Source: a virus. Taken from it: 22,626 bases of DNA. Below are positions 15,282-22,626 of the stretch, piece by piece. Position numbers and translations under genes: made by a program. Location: IMG/VR virus record IMGVR_UViG_3300045999_010001, positions 1 through 22,626 of that record; one strand, given 5' to 3'. The notes under the pieces are model-generated. The model was given only the letters and a program-made list of their open reading frames with translations, was not told the DNA's origin and did no database searches. Every line of letters begins with the position of its first letter. Position 1 is the first letter of the stretch.

Positions 15282-18200
15282 TAGCGCATACCAATTTGAG
15301 AGCGAGTGGAGGGACTTTGCTTAATTTTATCGAGCGTCATTGACATGCCCTGTTTAGCGCCTCCAGCAATGGAAGCACGACGAGTTTCTGCCATTGCTTG
15401 CTCTAATTGTTCCCTGCTAACGTATTCTACGCCATTAATCTTAGTTGTTTCAAACTTCATGCTTAGAGAAGGCGCTTGAGGCATGCCTGGGGCGCCGTTG
15501 CCCATGAGATCACGAGCAGAGCGTCCACCAAGCTGCACGGGAATGGAACGACCGTCCGGGAGGGGAACAATAGCTTCGTTGTATTTGCCTTCGCCAATGA
15601 GGCTAAGCGTGGGACCAGTAACAATGCCACCATCCGCAAACGCAGGTGGCGCAAAAGGCATAGATCCGGGTGCTCCACCTCCTCCAAGGCCTCCTGCGTA
15701 TTGTCGTATTCCAGGAAGGCTGTCTGAAATACCTCCTCCGCTACCTGCTGGATTTCCACCGCCTCCGCCAAGGCCCGCAAACATTTTTGCAATACCAATG
15801 GCAATGTAAGTGGCAATCATCTGCGAAGCCGCTTGAGACAAAGCTTGACCCACGCTTTGCAGGAAGTTTGCAAACACTTCCTTGGCAGTCGCAGTGCCAG
15901 TGATTAAACTGGCAACTCCCGTGGTCATTGCCTCGCCAAAAGCATTGCCAATGCCATAGATGGATTGCTTAATGGCTTCATTTCTTTCTTCAAGAAGCGT
16001 AAGTTGATTTTGGAATTCAGCAACACGAGAAGCTTCCTCTTCGCTGGCATCACGCCCAATTGCCTCCTCATACTTTGCGCCAGCGGCCCCAATGAATCCA
16101 GCCGAAAGCCCCATACCTCCCAAGGGAGTGGCGCGAGTGATTTCACCACGCAAAATGGCTTCTGCGCTTGATTGCTCAAGCTTCAGTCTTTCTCTTAACA
16201 GTGGAATGTAAGCTTCAAGCCCCTGAGTGAGCTGCTTAATTTTTTCTACTTGAGAAGCATTGAGCTTATCTGCTTCTTCTTGCTTGATAATTCCATCTTT
16301 TACCAGTTTGTTATTTTGCTCAATTTGAGCATTGGCCATTTGCACGCCAAGAGCAGCTTTTTCTCTGGCTTCGTTAATCTTCTGTTCAGTCTCAAGAGCA
16401 TCTCCAAACGCCCCGGACGAGATTAAGCTAATGCGATTTTGCAAGAGAGTATTTTCAAGCTTTTGCTGCTCTATGGGAATAATGGAAGCAGTATATTCTC
16501 GAATGAGAACATTGAGCTCTTGCTGCGCCTGAATATTTGCATATTTAGTGGCAAGATTTTCTTTTTCTTTTGCATTAATTGCTTCTTGACTTGCAAGCGC
16601 CGAAGCGTAATCCTTCTTCGCTTCTGCTCTTATTCTTGAAGCAGGCACTCCAGCAGGCGCTGCACCAGCCGCTCCAGAGCGCGAGCTGGGATCGAGGTGC
16701 ATTAATTGCGTGCCACGAGGCAGATTCCCGGAAACACCAGCGGCGCCACCGAGATTGCTCACTCCTGACAAGCCAACTGGCACTCGCGTCCCTTGCGGAA
16801 CAAACACATCAATAGCCCCAACTCCACTCGCGTACGATTTATGCGAAGCAATGCCACGACGCACTAACTGCTCCACTTGAGCTTGCTGCATTCCAGTAGT
16901 GAATTTTTGTCCGCTACCCAATTCAGGCTTAACACCTTGCTGCAGAAGCTTCATCACCACTTCAACAGTATCTTGAACTAATGCCTCTCGGTTCATGTTT
17001 TGGAAATGACCGTGCACCCAGCCAGGAGCATTGAATACTCTCCCGGTAGCGCCGAACATAGCGGCACCTCCGCCAACGCCGGAATCTCCCGCTACATAAG
17101 CGCTTGCTTGCGCATCGGTTTCCGCTTTTACGGTTTCAATGCGAGCTTTGCGAATTGCTTCAATTCTGCGAATTTCAATCGCTTGAAGATCGCGTTGAAA
17201 TTTCAGCTCTCTACTCATCCATTCATTTTGACCAGCTTCAAGAAAATCATATTTTGCCTGTTGTAGATTCTTCCAATGGTCAAACTCCATTTCATTTAAA
17301 TTTATAGCTTGCTGAGAGCTAATCTTCATTAAATCGGCTTCGTACTTGCGCTTGTCATCGGCAAGCTTGCGAGCATCTTCCGCAGCCTTTTCGGCTGCTC
17401 GTTTAGCCTTTTCGTCTGACGCTTCCGCTTCAGGACTGATAGCAGAAGGAGTCGGAACATTGAGGCCAATATTTTTTGCCACTTGCTGTGCCGTTGTGAC
17501 AGCCGATTTTGCCTCTTGCAAACTTACTTTTTGCTCTTGCGCAACCCGACCAAAATCTTGCTGGAGTCGTTGCATTTGCTGAGCAGTAGGAAGCTGCATT
17601 TGACGGCGACCACCCCTGATTCCCCCAAGCATGCCTTTGGTAAGTTCAGAGCCCTGCAATGCAGCGCTTTCTTCTGGAGTTAGCGAAACAGAGAATCCCC
17701 CTTCTCGCTGAAGGGCAGTAGATCTAGAACGAAGACTGCGAAGCGTTTCTAATGCTTTTTTATCTGCGCGACTTTGAGCCAAAATATTTTGCATGCTCAT
17801 CTGAGCACCCGCGACATTTCCGCTTGCGGCAGCATCAACAGCAGCTTTTGCTGCATCCCTAGATGATTGTGCTGCTTCTTTAGCCCTATCGCTCATTGTT
17901 GCGAATGCGCCGGCAATAGCAACAATGCCAGCAACAACAGCGCCGATAACAGTTGTCGCAACAAGAGCAGTCAACGCAAGCCTGAGCCCAACCACTTGTA
18001 TTTGCGCTCTAGAAGCGCTGACGCCAAGAATATTAAATGCCCCTGCCAATGCAGTTGCTTGTTGCGTTGCAACACCAAACCCTAAAAGGGCAGAAAGGCC
18101 CCGATAAAGCAAGAGCACTCCCATTAAGGCCATCGCCGCCAAGCGTGCAGTTTGGAATCCAATGTAAAAAGAAGTTACAAGGCTGATAACAGTGGTTAAA

Positions 18201-21200
18201 TTAGTGCCAAGAATATTTAAAACTGGAGACAACACGCCGCCAATTGCCTTTGCCATGTTCATCACAAACGTACCGGCTTTAGCAAGCTCTTGAGTGAACG
18301 ACTGAATATCTTGAGCCTGCTTGGCAATAGCCGGATCTTGCGCCGCTTTCTGGAGAACCTTATATCGAGCCGTTAACGCTGCTACATTTTGTTCAGCCGC
18401 TCTAATGTCGCCTGGGTCAGCACCGCCTGTACGCAAGTCCCCGAGATCCTGCTGCGCTTGTTTGAGCTGCATAAATGTGCGCTCAATCTCGCCAGTAGCG
18501 ATTTGAGCAGACATTGACAATTGCTTCAGTGATCCACCAAGGGGGCCAAGAATTGCTTGCGCTGCAGCGTTCGCTAATGGCGCGAAGCTTTCAAGAGTGC
18601 GCTGAAAATCGCCTTGAACAGTATTCAACAAACCTTGCAATGACTTTCCTGCTGCTTGCGCTCCAGTACCAAAGCGCTTCATTAGTTCATCGGCCACTTT
18701 TGCAAACGTATCCCTAAACTTGCTGCCAACAAACTCTCCATCCTCCATTGCCTTATTGAATTCCTTGACGGACATACCAGCGGCTTTTGCAAAGATTGCA
18801 AGAGCCCCAGGCAGCACATCGCCCAATTGCCCCTTAAGCTCTTCACTCATGATTTGGCCTTTACTTGCCATTTGCCCAAAGGCGTAGATGACGCGCTCCG
18901 CCTTGTCAGGTGTCAGTTGCAATGCAGCAGTGGCTGCGCTGATGCCCGTGAATAGCTTCTCAATGGAGCCAGAATCAAAGCCCGTAGGAGCCATGGAAGC
19001 ATAAAGCCTCGTAAAGCCAGTTCGAGTGGTTTCAAGATTTAAGCCAAATGCCCGTTGAACATTATCAACGTATAAAAGCTCCTTTGCAAACGTGCCGGTG
19101 TCTTGCGTGGCAGTCTGCAGGGCGTTATTGTATTGCTGCTGACTTTTTGCTGCATTAAGAATTTGCCCCGGCAGGCTTTGCACAAAAGCAAGCGCTTTAT
19201 ACGCAGTGCCAAACAGTAAGACTTGCTTAATAGCAAAGCCAAATTCACTCGCAACTTCTCTTAATCCTCCGACCAATGGCAATTGGCTTGCAGTGAATTT
19301 AGCCGAAGTGGCTCGTGCCATTTCAAGCGCAGCACTATATTTTTTGGCACTTTCAAAATACCCTTCTGGCAGTCGCGTAGCTGGCGCAAATGGAACAATT
19401 GCGCCTCCTCTTTGAGGAGGCTGGCCCATCCCTCTCACTCGGTCTGCGCCGCCCGAACCGCCGATGGGTGGTAAAGCTTTTTGCAAAGGCATCCCAGGTA
19501 GTTGAGCACCCTGTCCGAACTCAAAAAATTGACGAGACTGAGCAGGCCTTGTGCCGGGGCCAAACAATCCTTCTTTCAATTGCTGAGAAATTCGCTGGAC
19601 AAACTGACCCGGCCCCTCTTGCGCTGATGGCAGGTCAGAAACACTAATCCTTTCGGGGCGAAATAAATTGAGATATTTAATGACGGTTGGAGCGTTTTGC
19701 GCAAAAGCAATTGCACTAGCCTTAAGTTTTTCAAAAATACTTCCTTTTCCGCTAGCAATAATCCCTTGCACTCCTCCTGTTTCTTGACGTCCAAATGCTC
19801 CGATGTTCGCAAGACTAGATTGCAATTGGCGATCTTTCATCAAGCCAAACGATGATTGCCCAGCAGCGGGCAAAGCTGACACTCTCATTTGAGCGCGTGT
19901 TTGCCTCAGCATCTCACCGGCCTGAGTTCTGGCTTGACGAGCGGCAAAAATAGCAGCTTTTTCTGCATCAATGGCAGCAGCTTTGTTGATCGCCTCTTGG
20001 AAACGCTGCTGCTCTTTCTGTTGCTGGCTCCTGTAAGAACTTTGTCCCGCTGCGGGAAGCATTCTCCCTTGCATTTGCTGACGCAAAGCATTCTGCATGT
20101 CAGTTTTAATGGCCTGCATAATTGCAGACTGGAACTTCCGCTGCTCAATCATTTGAGCAGAAGGCAATGCGGCGATTGGGGCGCGAGCTCCAGCGATTGC
20201 CTTAATTCCTTGCGATGCTTGCTGCATTGAATCAGCAAACATGCGAGTGGCGCGAGGGAGGTAACTATTGGCCGCGAAATTTTCTTGCAACATGCGCTGG
20301 GCATCTTGCATGCTCTTGTAAAAATTTTGAGTGACTATATCTTGCGCACTTACCCTGGGAGCCGCTGACACGCCAGCGGGAAGCATTCTGCCTGCAGATT
20401 GAGCTAATGTTTCGCGCTGAAAAGACAACGCTCCCTCACGGAAAAGCTGACGACGCTGCTGCGTTTGAGCTAACTGAGCCCTCACTTGATCAATTTGTTT
20501 GGCAAGAGATGCCGATTCCTCCATTAGGACCTTGCTTTCAATAGGCCCAGATTTTGCGACAAAAGGAAACGCTCCCCTGCGAGATGCTTGGGGTTGCATC
20601 ATCGCCTGTAATTTTCCTAGTCTTTGCTGAAGACTTTTTTCAAGAGCGTCAAAAGCTCTATTCATAGACGCAATAGCGCCAAGCTCAAAGCCTTTGCCAA
20701 CGTCTTCACCAATTGCCTTAAAGACTTTCGATGGAGAAGCAATGCCAAAGACATCTTTTACAACTTGAATGGTATCGCTTGCTAACCTTGCTGCTGCTTT
20801 TGCAATTTTTGAAGATCCGTTTTTCAATCCTGCAGCGAGACCGTTAACGGCTTCTTCTCCGCTGTCGCTAAATGCCGGGATTAAGGCATCCCTTATCTCG
20901 TCCGCACTAGATTTCGCAAGTCCTTTACTAAGCTTGCCAACACGAAGATTAGCCTCCCGAAACAAGCCATAGATTTTCTGTAATTCAGCCCTGTTTTTAC
21001 CTTCTAATGCTTGTGTTCCCGCCACTCGTCCAGTGATAGCCCGTGACGCTGTGCCACCAATGCCAACAGGAGGTTTGCCTTCTTCTTTGTATTTAACTTT
21101 GATTTCAATCGGAGTGGCTACTGCCCTGCGGAAAGTAGCAAGACTTTGATTAAGTGTCCCTAGATTTTTTCTTGCTGCAATAACCTGACTATCATTAAGC

Positions 21201-21391
21201 TTGATCGTGAGGCTTTTACGACTGAAATATCTATCTAATAAACGATATTGATCTGCAATGCTTTTTTTATTTAGCTGAATATTGAGCTGCAATGGCTGAC
21301 CGCTAAGCTGGGTGCCAATCTTATTTAATTCCTGTTTAAAGAACGCCAGGTCAAGACTTACCTTCAGCTTCAATTCGGCGTCTTGAGCCAT
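15281..21391 (-). CDS. Tail tape measure protein (2036 aa)
   Basis: Known proteins of this type span the tail lumen and set tail length; at about 0.15 nm per residue this one implies a tail near 300 nm. Residues 205-245 carry VFGIASPSKVFKAIGEDVG, a motif typical of tape measure proteins. Residues 250-700 are Gln/Ala-rich helices with recurring LPAAGQSS/LPSAQ linkers. A tape-measure core follows at about 705-940 (ASEFGFAIKQVLLFGTAYKAL, GQMASKGQIMSEELKGQLGD). Hydrophobic segments at 1045-1167 may enter the host membrane. Residues 1457-1570 hold an unusual His/Asp-rich domain (HGH at 1460-1462, His1517, Asp1528, MHLD with His1565). The C-terminus has GNAFGEAMTTGVASLI and FADGGIVTGPTLSLIGEG, a standard tape-measure ending. 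It follows the chaperone fusion by 34 bp; only a weak GAGACAG precedes the ATG. Confidence 0.93.
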   Translation of the reverse strand: MAQDAELKLKVSLDLAFFKQELNKIGTQLSGQPLQLNIQLNKKSIADQYRLLDRYFSRKSLTIKLNDSQVIAARKNLGTLNQSLATFRRAVATPIEIKVKYKEEGKPPVGIGGTASRAITGRVAGTQALEGKNRAELQKIYGLFREANLRVGKLSKGLAKSSADEIRDALIPAFSDSGEEAVNGLAAGLKNGSSKIAKAAARLASDTIQVVKDVFGIASPSKVFKAIGEDVGKGFELGAIASMNRAFDALEKSLQQRLGKLQAMMQPQASRRGAFPFVAKSGPIESKVLMEESASLAKQIDQVRAQLAQTQQRRQLFREGALSFQRETLAQSAGRMLPAGVSAAPRVSAQDIVTQNFYKSMQDAQRMLQENFAANSYLPRATRMFADSMQQASQGIKAIAGARAPIAALPSAQMIEQRKFQSAIMQAIKTDMQNALRQQMQGRMLPAAGQSSYRSQQQKEQQRFQEAINKAAAIDAEKAAIFAARQARTQAGEMLRQTRAQMRVSALPAAGQSSFGLMKDRQLQSSLANIGAFGRQETGGVQGIIASGKGSIFEKLKASAIAFAQNAPTVIKYLNLFRPERISVSDLPSAQEGPGQFVQRISQQLKEGLFGPGTRPAQSRQFFEFGQGAQLPGMPLQKALPPIGGSGGADRVRGMGQPPQRGGAIVPFAPATRLPEGYFESAKKYSAALEMARATSAKFTASQLPLVGGLREVASEFGFAIKQVLLFGTAYKALAFVQSLPGQILNAAKSQQQYNNALQTATQDTGTFAKELLYVDNVQRAFGLNLETTRTGFTRLYASMAPTGFDSGSIEKLFTGISAATAALQLTPDKAERVIYAFGQMASKGQIMSEELKGQLGDVLPGALAIFAKAAGMSVKEFNKAMEDGEFVGSKFRDTFAKVADELMKRFGTGAQAAGKSLQGLLNTVQGDFQRTLESFAPLANAAAQAILGPLGGSLKQLSMSAQIATGEIERTFMQLKQAQQDLGDLRTGGADPGDIRAAEQNVAALTARYKVLQKAAQDPAIAKQAQDIQSFTQELAKAGTFVMNMAKAIGGVLSPVLNILGTNLTTVISLVTSFYIGFQTARLAAMALMGVLLLYRGLSALLGFGVATQQATALAGAFNILGVSASRAQIQVVGLRLALTALVATTVIGAVVAGIVAIAGAFATMSDRAKEAAQSSRDAAKAAVDAAASGNVAGAQMSMQNILAQSRADKKALETLRSLRSRSTALQREGGFSVSLTPEESAALQGSELTKGMLGGIRGGRRQMQLPTAQQMQRLQQDFGRVAQEQKVSLQEAKSAVTTAQQVAKNIGLNVPTPSAISPEAEASDEKAKRAAEKAAEDARKLADDKRKYEADLMKISSQQAINLNEMEFDHWKNLQQAKYDFLEAGQNEWMSRELKFQRDLQAIEIRRIEAIRKARIETVKAETDAQASAYVAGDSGVGGGAAMFGATGRVFNAPGWVHGHFQNMNREALVQDTVEVVMKLLQQGVKPELGSGQKFTTGMQQAQVEQLVRRGIASHKSYASGVGAIDVFVPQGTRVPVGLSGVSNLGGAAGVSGNLPRGTQLMHLDPSSRSGAAGAAPAGVPASRIRAEAKKDYASALASQEAINAKEKENLATKYANIQAQQELNVLIREYTASIIPIEQQKLENTLLQNRISLISSGAFGDALETEQKINEAREKAALGVQMANAQIEQNNKLVKDGIIKQEEADKLNASQVEKIKQLTQGLEAYIPLLRERLKLEQSSAEAILRGEITRATPLGGMGLSAGFIGAAGAKYEEAIGRDASEEEASRVAEFQNQLTLLEERNEAIKQSIYGIGNAFGEAMTTGVASLITGTATAKEVFANFLQSVGQALSQAASQMIATYIAIGIAKMFAGLGGGGGNPAGSGGGISDSLPGIRQYAGGLGGGGAPGSMPFAPPAFADGGIVTGPTLSLIGEGKYNEAIVPLPDGRSIPVQLGGRSARDLMGNGAPGMPQAPSLSMKFETTKINGVEYVSREQLEQAMAETRRASIAGGAKQGMSMTLDKIKQSPSTRSQIGMR

Positions 21392-21425
21392 CTGTCTCTA
21401 TGTCTACATTCCCTTCATTCTATAA

Positions 21426-22399
21426 TCATTGTTCTTGGTTGCGCCCAGCAAAGGCCTTCATTTCATCAGCAAGCAATGCAATAACACGCCCGTCCATTCT
21501 TCTCGTTTTCATTAAACGCTGCAGAACAATCAAGCTTGCGTCCGTCACGCCATCTTCTTTCTTAAGTTGTTTGGTATCAAACGGCAAGAAATCCTCAGGC
21601 TTCACTTTGCTCTTTCTTCCCGCCATCATTCCCGCTGCCATTGTGCCAAGCTTGGCTACGGCAACACTCGCAACATTGTATTTTGCAATGTCATGACGAT
21701 CAAGATATTTCAGCGCACGCTTAACGTCATCAAGCTTCTGGAGGCCAAAATTTTTAGCACTCCATCGCTCGTCCTTAAAGTCAGAAGCTGAGAGCCTGAA
21801 ATAGATTTCGTTCCAATCTGTCAGGCTCTTAAGCTGCTTCCTGGCTTGCGCTTCAAGCTTTTCTGCTACTGAGGAGAATTCCTCTTCACTGCTTTTTTTG
21901 CTTCTACAGCCTCCTGCGTCTCAGCGTTTTGCTCTTCAGCAATAAATTCAACCACTTTTGCAATGGCTTTACGAGGAAGATTCTTAGTGTCTTCGATCTC
22001 CCAATCGCCAAGATCTTGCCATTCGCCATCAATGAGGCCCTGTCCACGAGAACGGATGAAGGCAGTGACCATGCGAGCGTTGGTGGCTTCCACCGACGAT
22101 CCGCTGGTGATCATGCTCAGTGTCTCCTCTGTGAACTCAGAGAGCAGCTCGGCTTCTGAAATGGAGCCGCCGCCCTGCAGCAGTGCAAAGGCCTCATCTA
22201 GAGGAATCTCACGCGAGGCAGCAATGCGCTTTGCGAGCTGAACGGCACGAATGGTAGCTTGGCTTTGCAGCTTACTGATCTCCTCCTGTTCAATGGATTC
22301 AGCAACAAGCCAACTGCCATATTTCTTTAGGCGAATTTCAGGCAGCAGCTCGAAATAGCCTTCAGTCTTGGTTTGAACTAGGAAGCTGTATTTGCTCAT
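21426..22399 (-). CDS. Tail assembly chaperone -1 frameshift fusion (lambda gpGT-like), 324 aa
   Basis: Residues 1-169 are shared with the short chaperone; the ribosome then slips back one base on A7 at 21893-21899 and continues in the -1 frame for 155 residues to TGA at 21426-21428. That frame is open from 21920 to 21426 yet has no ATG before 21641, so most of it can be made only by frameshifting. The extension reads SSEEEFSSVAEKLEAQARK...DWNEIYFRLSASDFKDERW and ends in a basic helical part (RRMDGRVIALLADEMKAF). In lambda and many siphoviruses the long form binds both tape measure and tube protein during assembly, at a low fixed ratio to the short form. Its place directly before the tape measure gene fits this. 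Confidence 0.85.
21866..22399 (-). CDS. Tail assembly chaperone, short form (lambda gpG-like), 177 aa
   Basis: This is the zero-frame product of the chaperone gene, starting MSKYSFLVQTKTEGYF and ending AKKAVKRNSPQ at TAG 21866-21868. Position directly before the tape measure gene, helical acidic content (IEQEEISKLQSQATIRAV, LSEFTEETLSMI) and the slippery site near its 3' end all fit a G-type chaperone, known to keep the tape measure soluble before the tube forms. The ATG at 22399 lies within the end of the preceding gene (38-bp overlap) and lacks a good ribosome site, so coupled initiation is likely. Direct sequence similarity to characterised chaperones could not be tested; these proteins diverge strongly. 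Confidence 0.82.
   Translation of the reverse strand: MSKYSFLVQTKTEGYFELLPEIRLKKYGSWLVAESIEQEEISKLQSQATIRAVQLAKRIAASREIPLDEAFALLQGGGSISEAELLSEFTEETLSMITSGSSVEATNARMVTAFIRSRGQGLIDGEWQDLGDWEIEDTKNLPRKAIAKVVEFIAEEQNAETQEAVEAKKAVKRNSPQ
21871..21915 (-). promoter_or_regulatory. Programmed -1 ribosomal frameshift site
   Basis: In mRNA order: AGGAGG (21910-21915), 10 bases, the slippery A AAA AAA read in zero frame as GCA-AAA-AAA (A7 at 21893-21899), 8 bases (GCAGUGAA), then the hairpin GAGGA-AUUC-UCCUC (21871-21884), with the zero-frame TAG just beyond. The layout matches the well-known E. coli dnaX cassette, in which an internal Shine-Dalgarno about 10 bases upstream and a downstream hairpin stimulate slippage. 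All parts are visible in the sequence; the efficiency is unknown. Confidence 0.88.
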
Positions 22400-22625
22400 G
22401 ATCGAGAATGTTTAACAATGCGTTGAACACCTTCACTCGCTCGTGAGAAGAGCGGAATTCTGGTGGCACTTCAATCAGCATTGAATGATTTTCGTTGCTT
22501 ATTCTAATGGTCGTTTCCCTGCAAGAAACAAGACAAAGGATGCCCACTTCCAAAGCAGCGCCATCAATTAAGCAATTAATGGCATGCACTGTATTGTCAG
22601 CGCTCCATAAATAGTCAATTCTCAT
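22362..22625 (-). CDS. Unknown protein (87 aa), start at window edge
   Basis: The reading frame runs from ATG at 22623-22625 to TGA at 22362-22364. Because only one base precedes the ATG, the true start may lie outside. I do not recognise the family. It has a mixed hydrophobic stretch (NCLIDGAALEVGILCLVSC) and an acidic tail (LLNILDHEQIQLPSS). It overlaps the chaperone gene by 38 bp in another frame, as in coupled phage genes. In lambda-like order the tube gene would sit here; this protein does not look like one. Confidence 0.55.
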   Translation of the reverse strand: MRIDYLWSADNTVHAINCLIDGAALEVGILCLVSCRETTIRISNENHSMLIEVPPEFRSSHERVKVFNALLNILDHEQIQLPSSNQD

Positions 22626-22626
22626 C

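Noticed and set aside
21426-21641. A stand-alone 71-aa gene starting at ATG 21641
   Set aside because: Its frame is open far upstream to 21920, in the -1 register of the chaperone and past a slippery cassette. The ATG is an internal Met of the frameshift extension and has no evident ribosome site.
1-22626. Diversity-generating retroelement acting on a fibre gene
   Set aside because: No reverse transcriptase is present, and I saw no pair of near-identical template and variable repeats with adenine-specific changes.

Overview
The window is one continuous, tightly packed tail module of a dsDNA tailed bacteriophage with siphovirus (long, non-contractile) tail logic. Every credible gene lies on the minus strand, so transcription runs from high to low coordinates. 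The first and last genes both reach the window edges. Fibre signatures (an N-terminal start of the MADQRITEL type, LLDD-A-ARTTLGLG modules, an IFEG-TITLP-GTVVTTGD module, and GIGTSSP modules) resemble those of cyanophages and uncultured aquatic phages. That assignment, and a cyanobacterial or other aquatic host, is inference from remembered family features and not a database result.

Layout in transcription order: (1) an 87-aa unknown protein at the window edge (22362-22625); (2) a tail assembly chaperone (21866-22399) whose 3' end carries a complete programmed -1 frameshift cassette, giving a 324-aa G-T type fusion ending at 21426; (3) a 2036-aa tape measure protein (15281-21391); (4) three small genes in the positions of lambda M, L and K, joined by 1-bp or 4-bp overlaps or a 2-bp gap, the K-like one retaining a Cys but lacking the expected His; (5) a 1285-aa J-like central tip/hub protein with a roughly 275-residue charged helical insert; (6) a 139-aa tail tube protein behind its own sigma70-like promoter candidate; (7) a 336-aa tube paralogue with a large insertion; (8) a 2066-aa repeat fibre; and (9) a second fibre (1-2244) that runs off the window.

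The genes form one assembly pathway. The chaperone pair coats the tape measure, which sets tail length. The M/L/K/J set builds the tip, the tube proteins polymerise around the tape measure, and the fibres attach for host recognition. The tail tube gene sits after J instead of before the chaperone as in lambda, and it appears to have its own promoter.

The most notable signals are three. The first is the frameshift cassette: an internal AGGAGG, a 10-nt gap, A7, an 8-nt gap and a 5-bp hairpin. The second is a three-level repeat in the big fibre: 10-residue units, 20-residue (60-bp) units in about 42 copies, and a 6-unit (120-residue, 360-bp) super-period. The third is a hairpin that would pair the ribosome binding site of the second fibre gene. 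No intergenic stretch is longer than about 80 bp. I found no tRNA, CRISPR, insertion sequence, integrase or reverse transcriptase.
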